Source of the DNA: Brevibacillus_H sp049846925
GTDB taxonomy: Bacteria; Bacillota; Bacilli; Brevibacillales; Brevibacillaceae
Assembly: GCF_049846925.1 (NCBI RefSeq)
Contig: NZ_JBNCMT010000012.1
Location: 1-64,000 of the forward strand
Reading direction: 5' to 3'
Length of the DNA stretch: 64,000 bases
Shown: positions 6,660 through 15,323 of the stretch, in pieces
Layout of the letters: every line of letters begins with the position of its first letter
Position numbering within the stretch: the stretch's first letter is position 1
The notes under the pieces: generated by a model
Seen by the model: only the letters and a program-made list of their open reading frames with translations
Database searches by the model: none
What the model was told of the DNA's origin: nothing
Made by a program: the position numbers and the translations under genes

Positions 6660-7916
6660 TCACCGTTGAACCGCCTTGGCTTCCACTGCTTTTCCATCCG
6701 CCAATCCTTTGACCTGTGGATCATTGATCACCAGTTCACCAGGCACAAGCCCTCCGTCAACAGCAACCTCATCGGCTGTTTCATACCCTTTTAGCACTTT
6801 CTGTACGTATGCCTTTCCTTCTCTTACTACCCATACCGCATCCTCATCTTCCATAGGGAAAAGGACTGTTTTAGGCAAAATCAGTCTGTTCTGTTCCTCA
6901 TGGGTGACAAACTGAACGTCGATTTGATCGCCCAATCGCAAAGCGACATGATCCTTCGCTGGTTGAATCGTGATCTTGACTCGCTGTTCTGATAACCCTA
7001 AGGGAGACGTGCGAGAGACGGCAACTGAAGCAATCTTGGAGACTTTGCCGCTCCAGTGTTCAGCTTTCCCCTTTCGCTCCTGTACCAATGTCACTTCCAT
7101 CCCTGGCTGAATATCGGGAACATCCTCACTTAACACAAAGGTCTCGACTTCAAAAGGTGCTGATTGGAACAAGGTGACGACAGGTGTTGCCGGACCGATC
7201 ATCTCCCCTTCGTGGAACAGGATTTCTTTGATCACACCATCCATTGGCGCACTCACCAATCCTTTTGCCTGAGAAAACTTCAGTTGTTCGATCTGGGCTG
7301 TTAGTGAATCTTTGGTTCCGGTAAATTGTTGTCTGGTTCCTTGAACAGGTTTATGTTGATCCAAAATCAGTTGCAAGCCTTGCTGCTCTCGTGACAAGGC
7401 GTTCTGTGCCTGTTTCACTGCCCGGTCGGCCTGGTCCAACTGCTGCTTGCTGACTGCGTTTGCTTCGTACATGGATTTCATTCGTTCCCACTCTTCATTT
7501 GCCACATCCAACTGCAGATTTGCTTCTTCAATCACAGCTTGCTGTCTTGCGATCTCCGAAGAGTATGGCGATTTGCTCGTTTGTTTTTCCTGTCCCTCTA
7601 CGCTGGTCAGTTCCCCTTGCAAACGAGCCAACTGATATTTCGTATCTTCTGTATCGATTTCATAGAGCAGTGTTCCTTTTTTCACGAACTGCCCCTCTGT
7701 TACGTGAATTCGGTTGATTTTGCCGCCAATTTCACCCGAAACCCTGGACTCCCGCTTCGAAACTACTGTCCCATCTTCCGTAACCACATCTGCCAGCGTT
7801 TGCGGCTGTATCTCAAGCACTTCGACCTGAATCGGCTTTTGCTTCATCCACACGAAGTAAGCAGCAATCAGCACGAATATGCAACTCCAGATGAGCCACT
7901 TCCATTGTTTTTTCAT
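6660..7916 (-). CDS. HlyD-type adaptor subunit of an ABC exporter
   Basis: 418 residues from the ATG at 7916 (MKKQWKWLIW...), which follows GGGAGGAG at good spacing; the ATG at 7952 lies at the upstream gene's stop and is less likely. One N-terminal membrane anchor is followed by a biotinyl-lipoyl-like hairpin (GGKINRIHVTEGQFVKKGTLLYEID), a long alpha-helical hairpin with coiled-coil character (about 85-200), and beta-barrel domains. This is the membrane-fusion adaptor of MacA/YknX type, partnering with the FtsX-like permease and ATPase encoded just upstream in the same operon. Confidence 0.9.
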   Translation of the reverse strand: MKKQWKWLIWSCIFVLIAAYFVWMKQKPIQVEVLEIQPQTLADVVTEDGTVVSKRESRVSGEIGGKINRIHVTEGQFVKKGTLLYEIDTEDTKYQLARLQGELTSVEGQEKQTSKSPYSSEIARQQAVIEEANLQLDVANEEWERMKSMYEANAVSKQQLDQADRAVKQAQNALSREQQGLQLILDQHKPVQGTRQQFTGTKDSLTAQIEQLKFSQAKGLVSAPMDGVIKEILFHEGEMIGPATPVVTLFQSAPFEVETFVLSEDVPDIQPGMEVTLVQERKGKAEHWSGKVSKIASVAVSRTSPLGLSEQRVKITIQPAKDHVALRLGDQIDVQFVTHEEQNRLILPKTVLFPMEDEDAVWVVREGKAYVQKVLKGYETADEVAVDGGLVPGELVINDPQVKGLADGKAVEAKAVQR

Positions 7917-7951
7917 GAATCTTCTCCTCCCTTGCGTAGGGTTTCCTTTCA

Positions 7952-10309
7952 CTACTCCCGATCTTTCAATACTTCAACGAGCGACAACTTTTCGATTTTT
8001 TTAAGCATGATGAATTGGGCAACAAGTACGGCAATGACAGTAGCAACCGCTGCCAGCAGATATGACTCACCTGAGATATGGATCCCGACTGAATACATAT
8101 CGCTTTCCATTGATTCCTGTACACCGTATTTCATCTGCCAGGCAAAAGGAATTCCAAAGAGCATGGCAACTCCGCCAATGAGCCATAATTCCGTCGTGAT
8201 GATTTGCTGCACTTCACGAGGAGTGAACCCGAGAACAAGCAGCGATGCAAGTTCTCTTTTCCGCTCAGAAAATGAAATGAGACTGGTGTTGTATAAAATG
8301 GCAAAACCAGAAATGGTCGCAAATCCTACCATGATCCATATCGTCGCTTGCAGTGTCTCAATCTGTTTGTAAAGGTTGGCGATCATACTGCTTCGATCCT
8401 CAACAGAAGACACCATTTTCATTTCGTTTGCCTTTGCCAAAAAATTGTCTAAGTGGCTAGATTCGATAAGAAAAACTGCCCCGGATGCCATTTTTCCCTG
8501 ATGGTATTTTGCCTGAAGCGTATCGAGGGAAGTATAGGCTTGCAGTCCAAATGACTCGATGATCCCAACCACCTCAAAAGTAACAGGAGATTCTTTGGCC
8601 CAGACGCTTTCGACTGTCAATTTCGATCCCATAGAAACATCAAGCTGCTCTGCAAGCAATCTGGATAAAAGAATGCCTGAGTCGGACAAGCGCAAGGGTT
8701 TATTCTGCTCATCGAACAGGTGAAAAATTTGCGAATCAGTGGAAATTCCGGTAATCATGAGGTCCTTCTTGTGCCAGTTGTGTTTCACCGTTGCAGGTGC
8801 TTCCAGTAAGGGTTCAACCCGCTTCATCCCGTCCATATGAGAAAGCTCATTTACCACACTGGCGGCAGGGAGCGGTGACAGAAAAGAGACCTTGACATCG
8901 TATGTTTCCACTTTCATAAACTGGCCTGTAATCATTCTGTCTGTAGACTCTACCAGCGACCAAAAAGTAACCATCATACTGAAGGAAAACAGGACACCAA
9001 TAAAGGTGAAGAAGCTTCGCTGTTTGTTACGAGCGATATTTCGCACAGCCATCTTCCCCTGAACGGTATACATGCTCCAAACAAATTCCACATGCTCCAG
9101 CCATGTCTTATCCGCAGACGGAGGCGGAGCGGCTCTCATCGATTCCGCAGGCCGCAATCGCAGAATTCCTCTGCAGCCGAACCACCCCGCCAAAAGACTA
9201 AAGCCTACGGAGATCACGATACTAATCAGCACCCAGTGAAGGGAGAAATTCTGATTCATATACGGCAGGTTGAACACATCATTATACAGATTGGTGAGCG
9301 GCTTGGATAAAGCGATCCCTGCCAGCCCACCCAGTACCCCACCGACCGCCCCGATGATGGCCGAATAGGAAAGATAATGTGTCATCACTTCCAATTCTGT
9401 GTAGCCGAATGCCTTCATCACTCCGATTTGTCCACGCTGTTGATCGATCATCCGCTTCAACATGATATATAAAATGGCTGCCGCTACAACAAGGAATAGA
9501 GGAGGCATTGAATTGCCCGTTGCCCGCAAGCTTTTCAACTCATTAGTAAGAATTGCATCACTGAATTGATCCTTGCGAGGATAGATGCTTTTCAGTCCAT
9601 ACGGTTCCAGCCGAGGTTTGATTTTCTCTTCCACAGCCTGATAGGACGTTCCTTTTGCCAGTGTAAAAACGAGCTGATTAGCGATGGAGTCTGTTTGAAA
9701 AAGCGACTTCATCAGGGAGTTCGGCACGTAAGCCACCCCAAATGTCTCGGCGGTAGAGTAAGGGTTTTGCACGGACTGGACGGCATAGACATAGGCAGGA
9801 TGTTGGGCGGTGCCAGCTATCTTCAGTTCCACCTTTTTCCCGCCAATAATGACTGGGATTTCACCATCAATCGCTAGCGCATTCGCTCGAAAGAAATTCA
9901 CGTCAACCCAGATCATCTCTCCTTCACCCGCAATGGGATGGCCGCTCATCACGGTTAACTGATTGATCCCCTTGGGCTGATTGGGGTCAAATGAAACCAG
10001 TCGCAGATAGACGCTTTCTTGCTTATCTGGTTGAAAGACACGTACATCCTTAACAAGTTGTCCTTGAATTTTTTCAATTCCTTCGATCTTTTGCAGATGA
10101 CTGATCTGACTTAACGGGATGCCGACAACATCAGCAAAGCCGTCAGCCACTCGACTTTCCTGATAAAACCGCTCTTTTGCCTGCTCCAGGTTCGTCATGA
10201 CCATGGAGATGGAGGTGAAAATCATCAGCCCAATCACAATCACTGCGATACAGGCGAGATTGGCTGTTTTATTGTCCCACAACTCTCGCAGCATCTTGCG
10301 CCACAGCAT
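7952..10309 (-). CDS. ABC transporter permease, FtsX/MacB family
   Basis: 785 residues from an ATG at 10309 that overlaps the ATPase stop as TAATG, with GGAGG upstream. One N-terminal membrane helix is followed by a large extracytoplasmic domain (about 45-270), three FtsX-type helices (about 280-390), a second extracytoplasmic domain, and a last set of helices. The duplicated FtsX layout is that of the DevC/MacB-like permeases with eight helices. It should work with the ATPase (10309-11013) and adaptor (6660-7916) as a tripartite export or stress system. The substrate is unknown. Confidence 0.9.
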   Translation of the reverse strand: MLWRKMLRELWDNKTANLACIAVIVIGLMIFTSISMVMTNLEQAKERFYQESRVADGFADVVGIPLSQISHLQKIEGIEKIQGQLVKDVRVFQPDKQESVYLRLVSFDPNQPKGINQLTVMSGHPIAGEGEMIWVDVNFFRANALAIDGEIPVIIGGKKVELKIAGTAQHPAYVYAVQSVQNPYSTAETFGVAYVPNSLMKSLFQTDSIANQLVFTLAKGTSYQAVEEKIKPRLEPYGLKSIYPRKDQFSDAILTNELKSLRATGNSMPPLFLVVAAAILYIMLKRMIDQQRGQIGVMKAFGYTELEVMTHYLSYSAIIGAVGGVLGGLAGIALSKPLTNLYNDVFNLPYMNQNFSLHWVLISIVISVGFSLLAGWFGCRGILRLRPAESMRAAPPPSADKTWLEHVEFVWSMYTVQGKMAVRNIARNKQRSFFTFIGVLFSFSMMVTFWSLVESTDRMITGQFMKVETYDVKVSFLSPLPAASVVNELSHMDGMKRVEPLLEAPATVKHNWHKKDLMITGISTDSQIFHLFDEQNKPLRLSDSGILLSRLLAEQLDVSMGSKLTVESVWAKESPVTFEVVGIIESFGLQAYTSLDTLQAKYHQGKMASGAVFLIESSHLDNFLAKANEMKMVSSVEDRSSMIANLYKQIETLQATIWIMVGFATISGFAILYNTSLISFSERKRELASLLVLGFTPREVQQIITTELWLIGGVAMLFGIPFAWQMKYGVQESMESDMYSVGIHISGESYLLAAVATVIAVLVAQFIMLKKIEKLSLVEVLKDRE

Positions 10310-11013
10310 TACCACGTCACCTCCTCCGGTGAACGAGGAGATTCAACAACTCTGATCTCGGAAATGATGCCATCTCTTACATAAATCACGCGATCAGCAA
10401 TCTCAGCTACCTCGGCATTGTGAGTGATGACGATGACGGTTTTTCCCTGTGTTTTGTTAAACTTCCGCAAGAAGGCAAGTACTTGAATCCCTGTTGCAGA
10501 ATCGAGCGCTCCCGTCGGTTCATCACAGAGAAGGACATCCGGATTCTTAGCCATCGCCCTTGCAATCGCCACCCGTTGCTGCTGTCCACCCGATAATTGG
10601 GAAGGGAAATAACGGGCTCGCTCTTCCAGTCCCAACTCAGCAAGCACCTCCATGACGGATAAAGGGTGCTTGGCAATATCTACAGAAAGCTGTACATTTT
10701 CGTACACAGTCAGGTTGGGCATCAGGTTATAAAACTGAAATACAAATCCAACCGCTTCCCGACGATACTTGGTTAATTCCCGCTCATTCGCTTTATGCAG
10801 CGGTCGATCACGATAATACAGCTCCCCCTCACTAACGGTATCCATTCCGCCAATCATATTGAGCAAGGTACTTTTTCCTGATCCACTCGGGCCCAGTACA
10901 ACAATAAATTCACCTTCCAAGATCTCAAAGTCTACTCCCTTCAAAACCTCTACCCGAACTTGCCCCATCTGGTACCATTTAGTCACTTTTCTCCCAGTCA
11001 GGATCGGTTTCAT
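10309..11013 (-). CDS. ABC transporter ATP-binding protein, MacB/LolD type
   Basis: 234 residues. Walker A GPSGSGKST, Q-loop in FVFQFYNLMPNLTVYENV, signature LSGGQQQRVAIARA, Walker B VLLCDEPTGALD, and switch-region VITHN are all intact. The LDSATG and FYNLMP segments are typical of the LolD/MacB exporter ATPases. It is the second gene of the tetR-ATPase-permease-adaptor operon and ends in a TAATG overlap with the permease, which implies coupled translation. Confidence 0.95.
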   Translation of the reverse strand: MKPILTGRKVTKWYQMGQVRVEVLKGVDFEILEGEFIVVLGPSGSGKSTLLNMIGGMDTVSEGELYYRDRPLHKANERELTKYRREAVGFVFQFYNLMPNLTVYENVQLSVDIAKHPLSVMEVLAELGLEERARYFPSQLSGGQQQRVAIARAMAKNPDVLLCDEPTGALDSATGIQVLAFLRKFNKTQGKTVIVITHNAEVAEIADRVIYVRDGIISEIRVVESPRSPEEVTW

Positions 11014-11017
11014 CTCG

Positions 11018-11686
11018 TCATCCCCCTTGCAAGCCGTAACGTAAAAACTTCACCACTTCTTTTATAAACTGTGTTATCACTTCTTCCGAAAGTTGATTGG
11101 CATTCTCCAAGTTGGAAAGATAATCTCGCATGGACAGACCCGCACGCAAAAACATAAGCTCAGCAAGACCGCTGTTGAGAATACTGTACAAAAGATAGGC
11201 GGCTATATCGGCATCTACATCAGCCCGCAGTTTTCCTTTATCTTTGGCTGACTCAATCATAGATGAAAAGAAGTCAAGGGAAGCTTGCTTTGCTTGCATA
11301 TGAATTTCCAAAAGTACCTCTTCACCATTGGGCTCCATCACATTCCCAACAATTTGCCCATACTTTGGATGTTCCAGGCCAAAACGAGTTCCTGCGTGCA
11401 ACATTTCTTCCAGTAATGTGAAAAAATCACTTTCCTTCTGATCAAATGTAATATAAGGCTTCAAATACTCCATCTTTTCTTGTACGGCCAGACCCACGAT
11501 GTAGAGAAATAAATCCTTTTTATCCTCAAAGTATTGATACATACTTCCTTTCGCTATTCCCGCTTTACTTACAATGGAAGAAAGAGATGCTTTGCTGAAT
11601 GGACGAGATGCAAATTCCTCGGTTGCCAGATGTATGATAAGATTTCGCTTTTCCTCAGGTAAATTAAAAAATGTCTGCTTTGGCAT
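11018..11686 (-). CDS. TetR family regulator of the ABC exporter operon
   Basis: 222 residues. The N-terminal TetR helix-turn-helix is clear (FSKASLSSIVSKAGIAKGSMYQYFEDKKDLF, about 29-59, written as family pattern), followed by an all-helical ligand-binding domain. Start ATG at 11686 with AGGAGG upstream. First gene of the operon, four bases before the ATPase gene. Two 14-bp palindromes overlap the transcription start, so it probably represses its own operon and is released by the exporter's substrate or a related compound. Confidence 0.92.
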   Translation of the reverse strand: MPKQTFFNLPEEKRNLIIHLATEEFASRPFSKASLSSIVSKAGIAKGSMYQYFEDKKDLFLYIVGLAVQEKMEYLKPYITFDQKESDFFTLLEEMLHAGTRFGLEHPKYGQIVGNVMEPNGEEVLLEIHMQAKQASLDFFSSMIESAKDKGKLRADVDADIAAYLLYSILNSGLAELMFLRAGLSMRDYLSNLENANQLSEEVITQFIKEVVKFLRYGLQGG

Positions 11687-11703
11687 GATGTCCTCCTATC
11701 AAG

Positions 11704-11763
11704 TGACCGATAAGTCATATGACTCTATAGTCACATCGTATTCCTCTTTCGCTGAGCTGTCAA
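11704..11763 (-). promoter_or_regulatory. Promoter with twin TetR operators
   Basis: -35 TTGACA (11758-11763), 17-bp spacer, -10 TACGAT (11735-11740). Just downstream lie two 14-bp palindromes, TGACTCTATAGTCA (11720-11733) and TGACCGATAAGTCA (11704-11717), both TGAC-N6-GTCA and spaced 2 bp apart. They cover the start of transcription and the leader, a normal site for TetR-type repressors. Confidence 0.8.
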
Positions 11764-11780
11764 CTCACTCTCTTACACAA

Positions 11781-11814
11781 AAAGAAAGAACGGTCGATTA
11801 GTGACCGTTCTTTC
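11781..11814. terminator. Bidirectional-type terminator
   Basis: Twelve-bp perfect stem GAAAGAACGGTC / GACCGTTCTTTC (11784-11795 with 11803-11814) with a 7-nt loop; on the minus strand it is followed by a CTTTTTG tract. It lies 17 bp after the end of the stalk/SCP2-like gene at 11831, whose terminator it probably is. Confidence 0.8.
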
Positions 11815-11830
11815 ACCTATTCTTCATAAC

Positions 11831-13030
11831 CTATTGTTTTTTCACTACAAATGCGGAGATGATTCCGATAAAGAAGGCAATGTTCTCGTCTGTACCTTCC
11901 ACCTTAAACTTGCCTTCTTGCAGGGTTGTCGCAGGATCAAGCTTGCGAGAGGAAACATCCAGCCATACCTGTTCAGTGGTTGTAACGGTTACTGCCGGGT
12001 TTTTGGATTTGCCTTTGCTCCAAACGATTTTGTTATCTTTTATTAAAAGTGCGTATTCGCCTGCATGCTCACCTGTGATGATGAATTGGGCTTCTTTGTC
12101 TACACCCTCTAATGAACCTGCGTTAATCGGAAGCTTGTTCAGATACTCTTCGAATGGAGTCTCTGCTTTTGGCTTTTCTCCGCTTTGTGCTGTTGTCGTA
12201 CCACTTTGCGGAGTAGTTGTTCCTGTTTGCGCAGGTGTAGCTGGTGGTTGTTCTCCTGCTTTTGGATACTGGAATGCTTCAATGCTCTCGAGGAAGAAAG
12301 ACAAGCTTCCCTCTGCCTTGATCAGCTTTCGGAGATAGGCATCTTTGGCATCCAGTTTTCTTTCGGCAATGGAAAGCCAGATTTTTTCTGTCGTGGTTAC
12401 GGTAATGGCAGGCTCTTTTTGAAGTTTTTCTTTGGTCCACGTAACTTTGTTATCCTTGATGACGAGTGCATATTCACCTGCATGCTCGCCTGTAATAATA
12501 AATTGTGCCGTGCGGTTTACCCCCGCAAGCTTATCTGTGTTATATGGCAATCCATTCAGATATTTCTCAAATGGAGTCTCATTCGTTGCCGTTTCGCCTG
12601 GCTTCGCATCTCCTTGAGAAGTAATCGAAATATCTTTCGTCTCTTGATTAAATTCAACCTTGGCACCCAATGCTTCACTCACGAAACGAAGAGGCACCAG
12701 TGTTATGTTATCTACCACTTTGGCAGGAACATCAAGTGTGACTTCCTGATCGTTTTTGTACGCTTTACCGCCGATGACGATCTTGACCACCGTTTCGCCT
12801 TTGGTAGCGGTTACCGTTTTGCTCGCCTGATCCCAGTTGACTTGTGCACCCAGCGCTTCAAAAATCGCTCTCATCGGAACCAATGTCCGACCATTTTCTA
12901 CCGTAGAAGATACTTCGAGTTTGTTACCGTCCAAAAAAATACCCGATCCCTCGGAAGCAGCCTGTGCAGGTACTAGTAAGCCGAATAAGAGTATGAGAGA
13001 AAATAATACCGATGCGATTTTTTGTTTCAA
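11831..13030 (-). CDS. Secreted stalk-domain protein with two SCP2-like domains
   Basis: About 399 residues from a TTG at 13030, which has GGGGGT 8 nt upstream; the TTG at 13045 has no good site. Signal peptide (KQKIASVLFSLILLFG...AQAA), then a copper amine oxidase N-terminal-like stalk domain (about 25-140: GRTLVPMRAIFEALGAQVNWD and the repeat ITLVPLRFVSEALGAKVEF), then two similar 100-residue domains (about 150-260 and 295-398) sharing F.YLN.LP, AQFIITGEHAGEYAL and ITVTTTE, resembling SCP2 lipid-binding folds. A Thr/Gln/Pro-rich linker separates them. Likely a cell-surface protein; ligand unknown. Confidence 0.82.
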   Translation of the reverse strand: MKQKIASVLFSLILLFGLLVPAQAASEGSGIFLDGNKLEVSSTVENGRTLVPMRAIFEALGAQVNWDQASKTVTATKGETVVKIVIGGKAYKNDQEVTLDVPAKVVDNITLVPLRFVSEALGAKVEFNQETKDISITSQGDAKPGETATNETPFEKYLNGLPYNTDKLAGVNRTAQFIITGEHAGEYALVIKDNKVTWTKEKLQKEPAITVTTTEKIWLSIAERKLDAKDAYLRKLIKAEGSLSFFLESIEAFQYPKAGEQPPATPAQTGTTTPQSGTTTAQSGEKPKAETPFEEYLNKLPINAGSLEGVDKEAQFIITGEHAGEYALLIKDNKIVWSKGKSKNPAVTVTTTEQVWLDVSSRKLDPATTLQEGKFKVEGTDENIAFFIGIISAFVVKKQ

Positions 13031-13088
13031 CGAATTTACCCCCAAACTTCCATTTTATTTTTTACCTGTTTGTTTGTGAAAAACGATA

Positions 13089-13904
13089 CTACTGTTTTTT
13101 GAAATACTTCTTGAGGTTGCTTACATGATCGGTATCCCCGTCGATGGAGAATTTTCCGCTCAGGTAGGCCATGGTTCCATTTACTTGATCTGCTGCAATG
13201 TCCAGCCAGAGCTGTTCACCCACCGTAATGGTTACACTTGGATTCTCCTGTTTGCCTTTGCCAGAGGTGCATTTGCCATCCTGAATGATGACGTAATATT
13301 CACCCGGGTGACCATCCGTCACAACAAATTGGTACACCACGTTTATCCCTTGTGCATTCTCAGCAGCAAAACGGCCTGGCAATCCGTCGATGTACGTTTC
13401 AAATGGCGACTTCTCTACTACTACAGGCTTCGGAGCAGGTTTGGGTGCTGGTGCTGGTGCTGGCCCTGGAGTGGAAGGCTGATCTGTTGGTTTGGCAGTC
13501 GTTTGCGGTTGAGCCGCAGGTTGTGGTGCTGGTGCCGGAGCAGGTGTTTTCTGAGTTGCAGGCTGACTTGCAGTCGAAGCTGGTTGTGCAGGTGTAGGTG
13601 CAGGTGTAGGTGTAGGTGCAGGTGTAGCTGGCTCGGTAGAAGTTGGAGTGGTTGCTTGTCCCGAATTTGCAGTTGGTTGAGCGGGTGCGGGTGCAGGTGC
13701 TGGAGCTGGTTGTGCTGTTTGTTGCGGTGCCGATTGCGGGTCTGGCGAAGGTGCAGGCGTTGTTGTGCTGCTTGGCGCAGATGCATTAGCAGGAGCTTTG
13801 GCCGATGATTGCGATGAAGCCGGTACATCCTGACCAGAGCTGCATCCAAAAGCAGTCAATGCCAACAGCACAATAGGTACAACCAAACGATTTGTTTTTC
13901 TCAC
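13089..13904 (-). CDS. Lipoprotein with Pro/Ala-rich stalk and one SCP2-like domain
   Basis: 271 residues from a GTG at 13904 preceded by GGGGGAG. Lipoprotein signal peptide with lipobox LTAFGC; Cys about residue 21 would be lipidated. A long low-complexity spacer of Pro, Ala, Gln and Thr (about 30-165) leads to one C-terminal domain (about 170-271) that matches the two domains of the next gene downstream: FETYIDGLP, QFVVTDGHPGEYYV, VTITVGEQLWLDI. The pair probably arose by duplication and may act together at the envelope. The spacer would span the peptidoglycan. Confidence 0.82.
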   Translation of the reverse strand: MRKTNRLVVPIVLLALTAFGCSSGQDVPASSQSSAKAPANASAPSSTTTPAPSPDPQSAPQQTAQPAPAPAPAPAQPTANSGQATTPTSTEPATPAPTPTPAPTPAQPASTASQPATQKTPAPAPAPQPAAQPQTTAKPTDQPSTPGPAPAPAPKPAPKPVVVEKSPFETYIDGLPGRFAAENAQGINVVYQFVVTDGHPGEYYVIIQDGKCTSGKGKQENPSVTITVGEQLWLDIAADQVNGTMAYLSGKFSIDGDTDHVSNLKKYFKKQ

Positions 13905-14048
13905 TTTTTCTCCCCCTTCAATGACGTTACCAATCAGAAAATTGTCTCGATTTTCCAACTAATCATAAATATAGTGGGTGAATTGTATTATTGCAATAAT
14001 TTTTTGAATTTTTGTTATAATACAGTTTGGCATTCATCTCTGCTGCAA

Positions 14049-14099
14049 ACAAAAAACCCTTGTCAGCAAGAAGTTTGGTTCTTCCTCATGACAAAGGTT
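14049..14099 (-). terminator. Terminator of the sigY operon
   Basis: The minus strand reads AACCTTTGTCA, a 23-nt loop, then TGACAAGGGTT followed by a T run. The stem is almost complete and lies 10 bp after the yxlD-like stop codon. Confidence 0.75.
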
Positions 14100-14108
14100 A
14101 TGTTCATT

Positions 14109-14309
14109 TTACTTCCTTTTTTTGCGAAAAACCCTCGTGACCAACAGGTAAATTAGCAATGAGCCTGGAGCATTTATTAATCCAAAAATGCCCCAGAACC
14201 AATAATACTTTTCGCCTCTTTTGCGGGCATCCTGAAACATAAACCATGCCTGAATGAATAACACAACAATCACTAGCGGTATGAGCCAAGGTTGGATTTC
14301 CTGATTCAT
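14109..14309 (-). CDS. yxlD: YxlD-like small membrane protein, SigY regulator
   Basis: 66 residues from the ATG at 14309 (MNQEIQPW...), 7 nt after GGAGGG. Two membrane helices separated by a cytoplasmic turn with DARKRGEKYYWFWGIFG, the pattern of the PLDc_N-type YxlD family. In B. subtilis the sigY-yxlC-yxlD order is the same, and YxlD and YxlC hold SigY inactive. The symbol is assigned from size, topology and gene order. Confidence 0.8.
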   Translation of the reverse strand: MNQEIQPWLIPLVIVVLFIQAWFMFQDARKRGEKYYWFWGIFGLINAPGSLLIYLLVTRVFRKKRK

Positions 14310-14311
14310 GT

Positions 14312-14620
14312 TCATCCCTCCTTATATTCACGATATTTGACGTATGGTATTAGGACTAATGTAAAGATACCAAACAGGACAAGCTGAGAAGCGATCATGA
14401 ATCTTGTTCCCAGGATGAAACTCCATAACGCGAGTGAGACAAGTATGATCAACGCCGAAAGACCAAAGGTGATGTTCTCATCTCGTTTCTTGGTTGCTTC
14501 TCGTATTTCCGTACCCTGTTCGATGATGCTGATAAAATTCAGTTCAAACGGAGGGTCTATATCATGCAGCTCATCCATTTTGGCAAGAGCCTGTTTTTCA
14601 CGTTCGGTAAAATCAGTCAT
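14312..14620 (-). CDS. yxlC: YxlC-like membrane protein (DUF5345), SigY regulator
   Basis: 102 residues. A soluble N-terminal half starting MTDFTEREKQALAKMDELHD is followed by two membrane helices (about 48-70 and 74-94). It overlaps the end of sigY by four bases and is followed by the yxlD-like gene. Size, topology and position match YxlC, which together with YxlD negatively controls sigma-Y in B. subtilis. Function is inferred from that precedent. Confidence 0.8.
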   Translation of the reverse strand: MTDFTEREKQALAKMDELHDIDPPFELNFISIIEQGTEIREATKKRDENITFGLSALIILVSLALWSFILGTRFMIASQLVLFGIFTLVLIPYVKYREYKEG

Positions 14621-15156
14621 GGGAGCAGCCGTCTCCTTTCCAGTTCTGCCGTAATCCCTTTCATTGCCGCATGCAGTCTTGAGCGTACCGTTCCGATCGG
14701 GCAGTCCGCCATTTCTGCGATTTCCTCGTAAGAGAAGCCGTAGTAATGCTTCAGGATAAAAGCACTGCGCTTTTCATAGGAAAGCACTTGAAGTACATCA
14801 AGCAGCTCCTGATACTCTATATGAAGCAATGCTGTTTGCTCAGGAGTCGGGTCAGAGCTTTCCAGCGTGTCTTCCAGCGGTTCCTGTCCCTTTCGCTTCT
14901 GTTTGCGCAGTTCATCTCGAAACAGATTGGTGGCTATCGCAATCAACCACGTAGAGAACTTCTTTTCTGGCTGGACCTTTTCCATATGAACCACGGCACG
15001 TAAAAAGGTTTCCTGGACAATATCCTGTGCTTTTTCTATGCTACCGATCATTTTGATACAGTAATTGGATACGAATCGATAGTTCTGTGCAAAGAGCGTT
15101 TGAGTGGCACTGCGATTTCCTGCTTTGGCTGCTTCGATCAGTTGCCGTTCCTCCAT
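14617..15156 (-). CDS. sigY: ECF RNA polymerase sigma factor SigY
   Basis: 179 residues from the ATG at 15156 (MEERQLIEAAKAGNRS...), preceded by GGAAAGGAG; this agrees with the length of B. subtilis SigY. Region 2 contains AQDIVQETFLRAVVHM, and region 4 contains GFSYEEIAEMADCPIGTVRSRLH. It directs core RNA polymerase to a small stress regulon. It is followed by yxlC and yxlD homologues. The rest of the B. subtilis operon (yxlE-yxlG, yxmA) is absent here. The promoter has a sigma-Y-like sequence, suggesting autoregulation. Confidence 0.9.
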   Translation of the reverse strand: MEERQLIEAAKAGNRSATQTLFAQNYRFVSNYCIKMIGSIEKAQDIVQETFLRAVVHMEKVQPEKKFSTWLIAIATNLFRDELRKQKRKGQEPLEDTLESSDPTPEQTALLHIEYQELLDVLQVLSYEKRSAFILKHYYGFSYEEIAEMADCPIGTVRSRLHAAMKGITAELERRRLLP

Positions 15157-15208
15157 ATCCCCACTCCTTTCCGCAAAAATCATGCTCTCGATGCTCTATA
15201 TCCAATGA

Positions 15209-15233
15209 AACGAATCCATTGCAAAAAAGTTCA
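15209..15233 (-). promoter_or_regulatory. Sigma-Y-like autoregulatory promoter
   Basis: TGAAC (15229-15233), 16-bp spacer, CGTT (15209-15212), close to the ECF pattern TGAAC-N16-CGTC reported for sigma-Y. It lies about 50 bp upstream of the sigY start codon. Confidence 0.6.
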
Positions 15234-15323
15234 TCCTGGTTTTCATTCTGGAAACGATCCTACAGCATAGTTGCCAAAGCGATAACGAAACCTATAGTCG
15301 ATAATCTTGAAAGGGATGATCAA

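Noticed and set aside
13430..13800. Long overlapping frames in several directions with low-complexity proteins
   Set aside because: They are shadows of the Pro/Ala/Gln-rich spacer of the lipoprotein at 13089-13904; the minus-strand frame has signal peptide, lipobox and a conserved domain.
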